A DNA stretch of 64,000 bases. Origin: Candidatus Gastranaerophilales bacterium (GTDB lineage: Bacteria > Cyanobacteriota > Vampirovibrionia > Gastranaerophilales > Gastranaerophilaceae). Positions 36,007 through 44,519 of the stretch are shown here, in pieces. Every line of letters starts with the position of its first letter. Within the stretch, counting starts at the first letter, position 1. A program made the position numbers and the translations under genes. The notes beneath the pieces were generated by a model. The model was not told where the DNA came from. It was given only the letters and a program-made list of their open reading frames with translations, and did no database searches. The stretch lies in NCBI GenBank assembly GCA_944325155.1, contig CALUYY010000004.1:1-64000 (forward strand), given 5' to 3'.

Positions 36007-36839
36007 GCTTTTATAAGGCTTCTTATTTTTTGAATTTCAAAATATATTTCATCATAGGTTAAATATGCCCATATATAGGGTTTTAGAAGCGTTATTCTGA
36101 ATATTGCCTGAATAATGTTTTCAACATAAAATTTATCCGCTATTTCTTTTGTTTTAGCTTTGAATTCATCCATGGTTTGAATATCTTGTATACGGGATAA
36201 AATTTCATCTTCATCAAACCCGAAAATTATTGCGGATAAAATTTTATATTCATCTTTTTTTAAAGGGGCAATTTTTTTATTTCTGTTTTCTTCAATCCAT
36301 AAAAACAGAAGAGGAAGATTTAAAATAAAATCGCCAAAATCAAAATTTTCGTTTTCTTTTATATCGTTTGATAAAAGAGAATATAATAAAACCGTATAAT
36401 CATTAATATGTTCCGTATATTTTTCTTTGGTAAGTTCTTCGTTTAATAAATCATCGGGTGAAAAATTTAAAAGAGCCTCTTGAAGAATATGAACGTTAAC
36501 ATAAAGGGAAAAGTCGGAAAATTCTTTATTGTTTTTATAAAGATTTTGAAACGACAAAATGTCGTTGCTGTAATTTTTTCTTTTTATTGATTTTAATATT
36601 GAAGTTTTCAGGTCTTTGGGGAAATTAGACAAGAAAAAACAAATCCCCGCAAGCTTCATTATATTACGGCTTGAAAAATCAATCAGTATATCGGATAAAT
36701 TTTCTTCGGTCGATATAAAAAGTTCTTCATTTATATTAAGAAGCTTTTTTAAGGTTTGGATTTTTCTGTATTTAAGAGAAAAATCGCATGAAAAAGGTTT
36801 CAGACCTCTTTGCAGAGCTTTATTGACAGTTTTTTCCAT
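36003..36839 (-). CDS. Helical protein of unknown function
   Basis: 278 aa, rich in Leu, Ile, Glu and Lys and predicted all-helical, without membrane helices or cysteine motifs. A ribosome-binding site AAAAGG lies 8 nt before the ATG. It reads toward rsfS with a 4-bp overlap and away from the XRE regulator, sharing a 160-bp region with it. No family recognised; an HEAT-like or scaffold role would be speculation. Confidence 0.6.
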   Translation of the reverse strand: MEKTVNKALQRGLKPFSCDFSLKYRKIQTLKKLLNINEELFISTEENLSDILIDFSSRNIMKLAGICFFLSNFPKDLKTSILKSIKRKNYSNDILSFQNLYKNNKEFSDFSLYVNVHILQEALLNFSPDDLLNEELTKEKYTEHINDYTVLLYSLLSNDIKENENFDFGDFILNLPLLFLWIEENRNKKIAPLKKDEYKILSAIIFGFDEDEILSRIQDIQTMDEFKAKTKEIADKFYVENIIQAIFRITLLKPYIWAYLTYDEIYFEIQKIRSLIKA

Positions 36840-36926
36840 TATGAGCCTTTTTAAAAGTTATTAAACAATTTTCTATAATTTTATCCGCAAATTGATTCTA
36901 TTGCTATTAGCCACATGGGTGGTATT

Positions 36927-36965
36927 TATCCTTTAAGGATAATTATTTTTTATCCTTATTGGATG
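36927..36965. promoter_or_regulatory. Candidate operator: two spaced TATCC-N5-GGAT[AG] inverted repeats
   Basis: TATCC-TTTAA-GGATA (36927-36941) and TATCC-TTATT-GGATG (36951-36965) are two dyads whose starts are 24 bp apart, about two helical turns. They lie 36-74 bp upstream of the XRE regulator ATG and also upstream of the divergent gene at 36839. A CCAC-ATGG-GTGG dyad is adjacent (36911-36922). This arrangement suits cooperative binding of a small HTH repressor, probably autoregulation. Confidence 0.5.
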
Positions 36966-37000
36966 TGGATTATAGGCAAAGTTCGCTCTAAACTCTTTAA

Positions 37001-37324
37001 ATGAGCCTTAAAAAAGAATTCGGGAAACGTGTTAAATTTTTACGCGAGGAAAGAAAATTATCGCAGGCAAAGCTCGGCGAACTTATAGGAGTCGAAGCAC
37101 TTGCCGTAAGCAGAATTGAGAACGGAGAAAATTTTGTAAGAGCGGAAACGCTTGAAGCCATTAAAAACGCATTTTGCGTAAATTACAAAGAACTTTTTGA
37201 TTTTGAAGAAGAAAATATTGATGATTCAAAATCAAAAAGAATTTTATGCCATTTAAACGGATTAAATGAAAAAGAAATTGAATTTTTCATATCGGTTATT
37301 CAGGCATATAAAAATATAAAGTAG
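37001..37324 (+). CDS. XRE-family transcriptional regulator
   Basis: 107 aa. A Cro/CI-type helix-turn-helix occupies residues 7-62 (FGKRVKFLREERKLSQAKLGEL, then AVSRIENG). The remaining 40 residues form a short acidic and helical tail, likely for dimerisation. Dyad sequences upstream suggest that it regulates its own gene and possibly the divergent one. No phage or toxin gene is adjacent, so it is probably a chromosomal regulator. Its stop codon directly abuts that of the convergent 59-aa gene. Confidence 0.85.
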   Translation: MSLKKEFGKRVKFLREERKLSQAKLGELIGVEALAVSRIENGENFVRAETLEAIKNAFCVNYKELFDFEEENIDDSKSKRILCHLNGLNEKEIEFFISVIQAYKNIK

Positions 37325-37504
37325 TTATTCGATTTTTTTTAAAAGTCCGCATTTTGTACAGGCAAGAACTTTTTTTGTCGAATCAACGGGAACAAAAATG
37401 TGGTCGCATTCGGGATAGTTTTCCTTAAAATCTTCTTTTTTTATAAAAATCTTCCCGTTTTTTATTTTTTCGATTATTTTATATACCAATTCAAATATAT
37501 ACAT
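37325..37504 (-). CDS. 59-aa zinc-ribbon-like small protein
   Basis: A complete small reading frame, MYIFELVYKIIEKI at its start, with C-x-x-H (CDHIF) and C-x-x-C (CTKCG) spaced by about 16 residues near the C-terminus, a plausible zinc-binding knuckle. The N-terminal half is amphipathic helix plus Lys-rich strand. The stop TAA (37327-37325) directly follows the XRE stop on the other strand. A TATAAT box (37523-37518, minus) lies 13 nt before the ATG. The coding style (no rare stops, motif spacing) supports reality, but no homologue is recognised. Confidence 0.6.
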   Translation of the reverse strand: MYIFELVYKIIEKIKNGKIFIKKEDFKENYPECDHIFVPVDSTKKVLACTKCGLLKKIE

Positions 37505-37517
37505 AGGTCTTTTTTAA

Positions 37518-37525
37518 ATTATAAT
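37518..37525. promoter_or_regulatory. Overlapping divergent -10 boxes
   Basis: The palindrome AATTATAATT contains TATAAT on both strands: plus-strand box 37520-37525, 8 nt before the isomerase ATG (37534), and minus-strand box 37523-37518, 13 nt before the 59-aa gene. Only one polymerase can occupy it at a time. Confidence 0.45.
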
Positions 37526-37533
37526 TAATTTAT

Positions 37534-38343
37534 ATGGAAAAGAAAATCAAAAAATATATCTCATCCACCGTTTCATATCATGATATCTACAAAGCCGTTG
37601 AAATTGCAAATGAGTTGAATTTAGGCTTAGAGATAAGCAGATTCGGCAAATTAAAAGATTTGGACGAAAAATTTAATGAAACATTAGATGAATATGAAGA
37701 TGCAATCAAAGACCTGAAGGGTCCTTTATCTTTGCATGGCTTTTTTTCAAACCTCTGCCCGGTATCAAAAGACCCTTTAATAAAAGAAGCTTCAATTAAA
37801 AGATATTATCAAAGCCTTGAAATTGCTTCAAGGCTCGGGGCAGATAAGGTTGTATTCCACACTTGTTTTAACAATTTGTTAAAACAACAGGTATACAGGG
37901 ATAATTTTTTTCATTCAACCGTTGAATTTTATTCGGAATTTGTTTCATATTTTGAAGAAAGAAAAATAACCCTCTTGATTGAAAACGTCCATGAACCAGA
38001 CAGCTCAATGATAAGAAACATTATAGGAGCGGTTAATTCCCCTTATTTGAAAGCAACAATTGATATAGGACATTGCAACATTCATTCAAAAAACTCCGTT
38101 TCGGATTGGATAAAAGATTACGGAATTATGCTTTATCATATGCATTTTCATAATAACTTTAAAGATGAAGATTCACACAGCTCCTTAAAACAGGGAACAT
38201 TAAACATAAAAGAAATTATACAAACGTTGAAAGATTTAAGATTATATCCTTCGGTTACTTTTGAAATTTTTGATAAAGACGCTTTGGGCGAGAGCGTTCA
38301 ATATTTAGATGAAATTCTTGATGAGCTTAAGTTCGGGATATAG
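37534..38343 (+). CDS. Sugar phosphate isomerase/epimerase-like TIM-barrel protein
   Basis: 269 aa xylose-isomerase-like/AP-endonuclease-2 fold. Metal-binding positions appear as Glu in LLIENVHEP, Asp and His in ATIDIGHCNIH, His residues in YHMHFHNN and Glu in VTFEIFD; SLHGFFSN and VVFHTCF give further family features. Substrate unknown: members isomerise sugars or inosose, or cut DNA. It stands alone with a likely leaderless start. Confidence 0.8.
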   Translation: MEKKIKKYISSTVSYHDIYKAVEIANELNLGLEISRFGKLKDLDEKFNETLDEYEDAIKDLKGPLSLHGFFSNLCPVSKDPLIKEASIKRYYQSLEIASRLGADKVVFHTCFNNLLKQQVYRDNFFHSTVEFYSEFVSYFEERKITLLIENVHEPDSSMIRNIIGAVNSPYLKATIDIGHCNIHSKNSVSDWIKDYGIMLYHMHFHNNFKDEDSHSSLKQGTLNIKEIIQTLKDLRLYPSVTFEIFDKDALGESVQYLDEILDELKFGI

Positions 38344-38344
38344 C

Positions 38345-39268
38345 TTACTGATATTTTGAAGGAAGAATGTTTTCAAATTTGAAGATATATTGTTTTTTAT
38401 CCTCATCGTTTTTGCTGTACCCTAAAATACGCTCCAAATCAGCTTTTAAGTTGCCCAAATCTTCATATTTTTTCAAAACGCCTTCGGTTGCAATTGAAAC
38501 ATCGCCCGTTTCTTCGGATACTACAATGCAGGCACAGTCCGAAATTTCAGTAATGCCTATTGCGGCTCTGTGCCTTGTGCCATAGCGCCAGCTCAATTTA
38601 GGGTCTTCCGTTAAAGGAAGAAGAGCGCCTGCGTATACGATTTTATCTTTATCCAAAATAACGGCGCCGTCATGAAGCGGAGTATTAGGGTGAAAAATCG
38701 TAAGCAAAAGTTCCTGCGACAAAAGAGCGTCCAATTTAACGCCGACATCGTTTTGATTCAGGTTATCGCCTTTGCTTTTTAAAACAATAAGAGCACCTGT
38801 TTTTGTTTTGGATAAATATTTAATTGCTTCAATTAATTCTTTTACGACATTAATTTCATTTGAAGATTTTTTTTCATCATTTTTATTGAATATATTTACA
38901 AAAAAATCGCTCTGCCCTATATAGCCCAAAAATCTTCTCATCTCGGGCTGGAAAATGACAATAAGGCTGACCGTAATAAAGGTTACAAGCATTTTTAAAA
39001 ACATGCCGATAATTTGAAGAAAATTAAATCTTATAAAAAGTTCGGATACACCCCATAAAATTAAAAGTACAAAAAGTCCTCTGACCAAGCTTTCAGAGTG
39101 TGTGCCTTTAATATATTTGCGGTAAACAAAAATTAAAATGCCGGCAAGAATTAAAACCTGCAGAATACTAAGCAGCGCAAACGAAGCGGAAAGCCCCCCG
39201 GCACTGTCTATTAAAAAATCGTGAAAGGGTCTTATTAAAAATTGATGTATATACGTTGAAAAGTCCAC
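38345..39268 (-). CDS. cdaA: Diadenylate cyclase CdaA
   Basis: 307 aa. Makes c-di-AMP from two ATP. Three N-terminal membrane helices (about 22-46, 62-80, 82-105) are followed by the DAC domain with its two catalytic motifs, LHDGAVI (DGA) and GTRHRAAIG (RHR). Start is GTG at 39268 with AAGGA upstream. It follows lysA by 26 bp in the same direction. The usual partner genes cdaR and glmM are not adjacent. c-di-AMP typically controls potassium and osmolyte transport. Confidence 0.94.
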   Translation of the reverse strand: MDFSTYIHQFLIRPFHDFLIDSAGGLSASFALLSILQVLILAGILIFVYRKYIKGTHSESLVRGLFVLLILWGVSELFIRFNFLQIIGMFLKMLVTFITVSLIVIFQPEMRRFLGYIGQSDFFVNIFNKNDEKKSSNEINVVKELIEAIKYLSKTKTGALIVLKSKGDNLNQNDVGVKLDALLSQELLLTIFHPNTPLHDGAVILDKDKIVYAGALLPLTEDPKLSWRYGTRHRAAIGITEISDCACIVVSEETGDVSIATEGVLKKYEDLGNLKADLERILGYSKNDEDKKQYIFKFENILPSKYQ

Positions 39269-39294
39269 TTGTATCCTTACTTTTTAAGGTTTTA

Positions 39295-40611
39295 TTATTT
39301 TAAAACATCATTTTGAACAAGCTGTTCGTATGTTTCTCTTTTTATAATAATATCAGATTGCGAATTATTTACAAGTATCATAGCGGGCTTCAGAACTCTG
39401 TTATAATTGCTTGACATGGAATAGCCGTAGGCACCCGTATTATATACGCAAAGAATGTCTCCGGTTCGGGGATCATTCAGTTCAATGTCTTTAATTAAAA
39501 TGTCGCCCGATTCGCAAAATCTTCCCGCAACGGTAACTTTTTCCATATTTTTATTGTTTTTATAGTTTGCAATTTCGGCATAATATTTTGCTTCATACAT
39601 TGAAGGGCGCGGATTATCCGCCATGCCGCCGTCAACTGCTATATATTTTCTTCCGTTCGGAACCTGTTTATTTGAACCGATTGTATATAAAGTAACCCCT
39701 GCGGTGCCGACGATTGAGCGGCCGGGTTCAATATATAAAACGGGTTCTTCCACATCATATTTTTTGCAGTGGTCTTTAATTGATGTAATTATTGTATTTG
39801 CAATCGTATCAACCGAAGGCGGGCAATCAGTTGCAATGTATGTTATTCCAAGACCGCCGCCTGCATTTATTTCATCAAGATTTAAATTGTGGGTTGTATT
39901 TATTCTTTTTAGTTCCTTAATTAAAACCCCGATTTCATCATAATAAACCTTTGTTTCAAAAATTTGAGAGCCTATGTGTGCATGAAGCCCTTTAATTTCA
40001 AGATTGGAGCATTCGTTTTTAATTAAATTTATAACTTCATCAATTTGGGTTAAATCAAATCCGAATTTTGAATCTAAATGTCCCGTTTGAATGTATTTAT
40101 GCGTGTGGCATTCGATACCGGGGGTAATTCTTAATAAGATTTTTTGGATTTTATTTTGTTTTTTTGCTTCTTCATCAAGCATTTTAACTTCAAGGAAATT
40201 ATCAACGCTTATGCGTCCGATGTTTAATTTAAGCGCCGTTTCAATTTCATCTTTTGTTTTATTGTTGCCGTTAAAGGTTGCAAAATTCATATCGACTTTG
40301 GCATTATGAATTGTATAAATTTCGCCGCCCGATACCACATCAAACCCGAAGCCTTCTTCGTGGAGAATTTTTGCTATTTGTGATGTCATTAAAGCTTTTG
40401 AAGCGTACATCATATTAGTTTTTTTGTATGAAGAAAAAGCATTTTTATATTCTTTTGCAATTTGTCTTAATGTAACTTCGTCCATAACATATAAGGGCGT
40501 TCCGTATTTTCTTGCAAGTTCAACCGTGTCGCAGCCCGAAATTTCAAGGTTGCCCAAGTTGTTTCTTGTCGTGTTGAGGGGTTTAATGCTTTGGTTTACC
40601 GTCTTTGGCAT
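39295..40611 (-). CDS. lysA: Diaminopimelate decarboxylase
   Basis: 438 aa from the ATG at 40611, chosen because AAGGAG lies 8 nt upstream; the longer frame to 40653 is not supported. Last step of lysine synthesis: meso-DAP to lysine. The PLP-binding Lys is in YASKALM; further motifs are HIGSQI, NAGGGLGI, EPGRSIVG, and the C-terminal catalytic CESGD. Upstream of cdaA in an apparent two-gene operon. Confidence 0.95.
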   Translation of the reverse strand: MPKTVNQSIKPLNTTRNNLGNLEISGCDTVELARKYGTPLYVMDEVTLRQIAKEYKNAFSSYKKTNMMYASKALMTSQIAKILHEEGFGFDVVSGGEIYTIHNAKVDMNFATFNGNNKTKDEIETALKLNIGRISVDNFLEVKMLDEEAKKQNKIQKILLRITPGIECHTHKYIQTGHLDSKFGFDLTQIDEVINLIKNECSNLEIKGLHAHIGSQIFETKVYYDEIGVLIKELKRINTTHNLNLDEINAGGGLGITYIATDCPPSVDTIANTIITSIKDHCKKYDVEEPVLYIEPGRSIVGTAGVTLYTIGSNKQVPNGRKYIAVDGGMADNPRPSMYEAKYYAEIANYKNNKNMEKVTVAGRFCESGDILIKDIELNDPRTGDILCVYNTGAYGYSMSSNYNRVLKPAMILVNNSQSDIIIKRETYEQLVQNDVLK

Positions 40612-40681
40612 TGGCTTATTCTCCTTGCTAAAATCCGGTAATAATTGTAACATAAATATATTAATTTATAGGGATTTAATT

Positions 40682-41719
40682 ATGTTTGCAAACAGCTTTT
40701 CAAATTATTATAAAACGGCAATTTTTATCATTATGGCAATTTTGACCATTGTTTTCATAGGACAGATTGCAGATATTGCAATTATGTTTTTTGCGGCGTT
40801 TATCATTGCGGCATCAACCCTGCCCTTAATTGAAAAATTAAAAAAGTTTATGCCGAGGACCTTAGCCGTTGTTTTAATTTTGCTTCTTGTTCTTATAGGC
40901 GTTTTGCTTGTTTTTATACCGTTGGGGATTATTACGATTAACCAAACGGCGCTTTTATTTGAAGAGGCGCCGAAATATATTGACCAATTAAAAACGTTAT
41001 TGGGATTTGAAATTTTCGGGCATAAATTATCCGATTTTATTAACTTTAACACATTTGAGAATTTCGGTTCTTCTTTGAGCACCGTTGCCGCCGACCTTGT
41101 AAACAGGGGGTTAAATGCGGGAAAAGTTATTGCAAATTCGATAACTTCAATTCTGGCGGTTTCAATTATGGTATTTTATTTATGCGTTGATGAAGAACAC
41201 ATGAAAAAAGCTTATCTTGCGTTTTTCCCGCCGAAATTCAAAACAAAAGCAAAAGAAGTTCTTGATATATTAACTTCAAAAGTCGGCGGATACGTTTTGG
41301 CACAGGTCTTATCAATGATTGGAATCGGCGTTTTAACGTTTCTGGGACTTCTTATTATCCGCCATCCGCAGGCACTTTTGGTCGGGTTTATAACTTTTGT
41401 AACCGATTTAATTCCCGTTGTGGGCGCTTTTGTTGCCGTTCTTTTAGGTATTGTAACGGCTCATGAGGGCGGAATCGGTTATATGGTTTTAACGCTTGCC
41501 GTTATGATGATAGCGCAATGGCTCCAAAACCAAATTTTAAGACCCGTATTATTCAGCAAATTTATGGATATGCACCCTTTGCTTATAATTGTTTCTCTTT
41601 TAATCGGCGCAAAATTTTTAGGCTTTACGGGCGTTGTTCTGGGACCTGCGTTTGCAAGTTTGGTTTGCGTTTTGGTTAATGAATTATATTTAAAACAAAT
41701 TAATAATGACGGAAAATAA
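40682..41719 (+). CDS. AI-2E family transporter (PerM/YdiK-like permease)
   Basis: 345 aa from the ATG at 40682; the frame extends upstream but only across lysA antisense sequence. An AGGG ribosome site precedes this ATG. About eight helices; the family-typical segment LIPVVGAFVAVLLGIV and the C-terminal LGPAFASLVCVLVNELY are present. Members export diverse substrates, sodium or autoinducer-2 and possibly lipids. Start spacing of 3 bp to the MCE gene suggests a shared envelope-related role. Confidence 0.85.
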   Translation: MFANSFSNYYKTAIFIIMAILTIVFIGQIADIAIMFFAAFIIAASTLPLIEKLKKFMPRTLAVVLILLLVLIGVLLVFIPLGIITINQTALLFEEAPKYIDQLKTLLGFEIFGHKLSDFINFNTFENFGSSLSTVAADLVNRGLNAGKVIANSITSILAVSIMVFYLCVDEEHMKKAYLAFFPPKFKTKAKEVLDILTSKVGGYVLAQVLSMIGIGVLTFLGLLIIRHPQALLVGFITFVTDLIPVVGAFVAVLLGIVTAHEGGIGYMVLTLAVMMIAQWLQNQILRPVLFSKFMDMHPLLIIVSLLIGAKFLGFTGVVLGPAFASLVCVLVNELYLKQINNDGK

Positions 41720-41722
41720 AAA

Positions 41723-42445
41723 ATGAGAAAGCAAAGAATTATTGAAATTTTAATATTAATTTGTTTGCTTGCGCTTGTTATAACGGGAGTTTTGATATTT
41801 AAACATTATAAATACGATAAACCGAACACCTATAACATTGTTTTTAAAGATATTGATTCAATCGTTAAAGGTTCGCCCGTAAGGTTTATGGGCATAAATG
41901 TCGGATATGTTACCAAATTAAAAAGAAAAGACGGATATATAATCTGCAGAATAAGAATAACGAAAGAAAACGTTAAAATTCCCGATTTTACAAGAGCAAA
42001 AGTTGAATTTAACGGTTTGGGGGGGTCAAAATCAATTGAATTGTTCCCGCCCGCCACAAATGAATCTGGAATTGAAGGCATTGTTGCGATTGAATCTTTA
42101 AGGATTAATGACTTGGCCGGCATGGTTGAAGATTTGGTCGATGTTGCGGTGTTTATGAATAATTTTGTGCAGGAAATTGACCCCATTATGATTATGAACG
42201 GATTTAAGCAGTTTTCAAACCCCGAAATTATAAATAAAGTCGATAAAGGGTTAATTGAAGCAACAAAAAGGCAAAAAGACATAGAAGCGGGTTTAAAAAA
42301 AGAAAAACAACAAGAAAACGCCCTTGAACAATTTATTGATTTTATAAACGGTTCCCTCGCTCCGAAAAAAGAACCCTTAAAAGAAGAGACGGAAATAAAA
42401 CAAGAAAACGCGGAAAATTCAAACGGGAAAATAATGCAGCAATAG
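41723..42445 (+). CDS. MCE/MlaD domain protein, lipid-transport component
   Basis: 240 aa. One N-terminal membrane anchor (about 7-28), followed by an MlaD domain (about 38-115) with the characteristic GSPVRFMGINVGYV and GLGGSKSIELFPP motifs. Such proteins bind phospholipids in the periplasm and work with MlaEF-type ABC transporters to move lipids to or from the outer membrane. MlaE and MlaF are not in the window. The last ~60 residues are charged and disordered. Its presence supports a diderm envelope. Confidence 0.88.
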   Translation: MRKQRIIEILILICLLALVITGVLIFKHYKYDKPNTYNIVFKDIDSIVKGSPVRFMGINVGYVTKLKRKDGYIICRIRITKENVKIPDFTRAKVEFNGLGGSKSIELFPPATNESGIEGIVAIESLRINDLAGMVEDLVDVAVFMNNFVQEIDPIMIMNGFKQFSNPEIINKVDKGLIEATKRQKDIEAGLKKEKQQENALEQFIDFINGSLAPKKEPLKEETEIKQENAENSNGKIMQQ

Positions 42446-42478
42446 AGCAGAATTTTTTATTTAGAAAATTATTAGATA

Positions 42479-42487
42479 TGGTATAAT
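42479..42487 (+). promoter_or_regulatory. Extended -10 promoter of the HsdR-N gene
   Basis: TG-G-TATAAT at 42479-42487; the coding start at 42519 has its own Shine-Dalgarno (GAAAGGTG), so this gene is leadered unlike many others here. Confidence 0.55.
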
Positions 42488-42518
42488 TTCAAAATAATAT
42501 ATAATGAAAGGTGTTATT

Positions 42519-43568
42519 ATGGAATTTACCGAAAAGATTAATCAACTCAAAGAACGTTCTGCTTCATTAAAAGACAGTTTGCAAACAGAAGAAGCAACTA
42601 AAAATGCGTTAATAATGCCATTTTTAAATGCTTTGGGATATGATGTTTTTAATCCCCTTGAGGTAGTTCCTGAATACATTGCTGACAGTCGTCTTAAAAA
42701 AGATGAAAAAGTCGATTACGCCATTATGAAAGACGGCACACCAATAATTTTGCTTGAATGCAAAAAAGTTGATAATGATAAATTGGACGTCAAAAAACAT
42801 GCCGGACAACTTTTTAAATATTTTACGGCAAGTAAGGCTAAATTTATTATTCTTACAAACGGAATTGTGTATAAGTTTTTTTCAGACATTGAAGAACCCA
42901 ATATACTGGATAAGGAACCGTTTTTTACATTTAATTTAACCGAATTTAAGGAAAGCCAACTGGAAACATTATCGGAGTTTTGTAAAGAAAATTTTGATTT
43001 AGAAAAAGCATACTCAAATGCAGGTGATTTAAAATACATCAAACAGTTTGAAGAAGTTATAGAAAACCAATACAGAAATCCTTCAGATGATTTTGTAAGA
43101 TATTTACTTGATAAATCAGGAATATATGACGGAATAAAAACCGCAAAAGTAATAGAAAAGCACAAAAAAACAACTATAGAAGCTTTTAATCTTTTTATGT
43201 CCAAAGTTATGAAAACGTCTTTAGATTTTAATTTATCTGTTAAACAAGGTGAAGAAACGGATAAAAATGAAATTGTAACAACTCTGGAAGAACTGGAAGG
43301 GTATGCCATTATTAAGAGTTTGTTATTTGGTAAAATTGATGTTACACGAATAACATACAGAGATAATGCAAGTTATTTTAATGTTTTATTGGATGATAAT
43401 ATTAGAAAAACAATTTGTAGGCTGCGTTTTAATCGCACTCAAAAATATCTTGCGTTTTTAGATGGTACCAAAGAAGTTAAGATACCAATAAATAATGTTA
43501 ATGATATTTTTCAATACAAAGAGCAATTTATAAATAAAATTGATGAAATTATAAGCGTAAAAAAATAA
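42519..43568 (+). CDS. Stand-alone HsdR N-terminal (type I restriction nuclease-like) protein
   Basis: 349 aa from the ATG at 42519, which has GAAAGGTG 5 nt upstream. Residues ~20-150 match the N-terminal nuclease domain of HsdR: Asp66 in KVDYAI and Glu80-x-Lys82 in LLECKK form the PD-(D/E)xK core, and PEY precedes it. The helicase and specificity parts of HsdR are missing, and the remaining 200 residues are unrelated. No methylase or specificity gene is nearby. Such proteins exist in many genomes as possible solitary nucleases in defence or repair. Possibly acquired by transfer. Confidence 0.8.
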   Translation: MEFTEKINQLKERSASLKDSLQTEEATKNALIMPFLNALGYDVFNPLEVVPEYIADSRLKKDEKVDYAIMKDGTPIILLECKKVDNDKLDVKKHAGQLFKYFTASKAKFIILTNGIVYKFFSDIEEPNILDKEPFFTFNLTEFKESQLETLSEFCKENFDLEKAYSNAGDLKYIKQFEEVIENQYRNPSDDFVRYLLDKSGIYDGIKTAKVIEKHKKTTIEAFNLFMSKVMKTSLDFNLSVKQGEETDKNEIVTTLEELEGYAIIKSLLFGKIDVTRITYRDNASYFNVLLDDNIRKTICRLRFNRTQKYLAFLDGTKEVKIPINNVNDIFQYKEQFINKIDEIISVKK

Positions 43569-43596
43569 ACCGTGTCAATTTCAAGGAAATTTAAAT

Positions 43597-44466
43597 TTAT
43601 CCGTTAATTTGAAAATAAATTTCTTTTAAGCGCTTTTTGCTTATATGGGTGTATAGTTGCGTGGTTACAACGCTTGAATGCCCCAATAATTCCTGAACCG
43701 CCCTCAAATCCGCACCGTTTTCAAGCAAATGCGTTGCAAAAGAATGCCTGATTGTGTGCGGGGAGATGTGTTTGTGGATTAATTCTCCCTGTTTTTTTAT
43801 AAAATTATAAACCCATTGTCTTGTAATTTTTTTGCCGTTATCGTTTATAAAAATTGAATTTTCTTTATGATTTGAACCGAATCCGGTTTTTAAAATCAGT
43901 TCTCTTTGTTTTAAATATTCATTCAGCGCAGCTTTTGCTTTTTTGCCGACGGGAACAAATCTTTCTTTTGAACCTTTCCCCGTTGTTTTAATTAAATTGT
44001 TTTTAAGGTCAATGTTTTTAACCTCTAAATTCACAAGCTCCGAAACCCTTAAACCCGTTGCATATAACAATTCAAAAACCGCTTTTTCTTTAATTGTCAT
44101 ATTATTTTTTAAAATTGTTTTTATCTCATCCGAGCTGATAACTTTGGGAAGTCTTTTCGGAATTTTTGGCGAAGTTATTGATAATGCGGGGTTGGATTTT
44201 ATTTCTCTGTTTGCGGAAATATATTTAAAAAATCCTTTAATTGAAGCCAGTTTTCTTGTGATTGAAGAGCTTGAAATATTATTTGAAGCAAGAAACATTG
44301 TATATTCGCTGAAATTATTTCTTTTTATTTCATCCAAATTTTCAACGTTTTGAAAATAATCAAAAAAACCGATTAAATCGTTTTTATAGGCTTCAAGCGT
44401 ATTTTTGCTTAAGCCTCTTTCAATTTCAAGCCAATTTAAATATTCGCTTATTAATTGCACAATCAT
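43597..44466 (-). CDS. xerC: Tyrosine recombinase XerC/XerD
   Basis: 289 aa. N-terminal SAM-like core-binding domain (about 1-90) and C-terminal catalytic domain with Arg in ATGLRVSEL, His-x-x-Arg in SPHTIRHSFATHLL, LGHSSV and Tyr in TTQLYTHI. Length and overall sequence fit chromosome-dimer resolution rather than phage integrase. Only one copy is visible, so XerC versus XerD cannot be decided. A GATAAT box lies 7 nt upstream of the ATG. Confidence 0.9.
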   Translation of the reverse strand: MIVQLISEYLNWLEIERGLSKNTLEAYKNDLIGFFDYFQNVENLDEIKRNNFSEYTMFLASNNISSSSITRKLASIKGFFKYISANREIKSNPALSITSPKIPKRLPKVISSDEIKTILKNNMTIKEKAVFELLYATGLRVSELVNLEVKNIDLKNNLIKTTGKGSKERFVPVGKKAKAALNEYLKQRELILKTGFGSNHKENSIFINDNGKKITRQWVYNFIKKQGELIHKHISPHTIRHSFATHLLENGADLRAVQELLGHSSVVTTQLYTHISKKRLKEIYFQING

Positions 44467-44473
44467 AATTTTA

Positions 44474-44479
44474 ATTATC
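44474..44479 (-). promoter_or_regulatory. -10 box of xerC
   Basis: GATAAT on the minus strand, 7 nt before the ATG at 44466, no Shine-Dalgarno in between. Confidence 0.4.
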
Positions 44480-44519
44480 GCGCTTTAAAATCATCAATTC
44501 ATCTTTTAAAAAGAGGATT

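Noticed and set aside
42716-43309. 197-aa minus-strand frame opposite the HsdR-N gene
   Set aside because: Antisense to a gene with clear motifs; Ser/Phe-rich composition typical of a reverse-strand shadow.
42519-43568. Type I restriction-modification locus
   Set aside because: Only an HsdR N-terminal-like domain exists; no HsdM, HsdS or helicase part in the neighbourhood.
43597-44466. Tyrosine recombinase as sign of an integrated element
   Set aside because: Sequence and length fit housekeeping XerC/D; no phage genes, tRNA gene or flanking repeats nearby.
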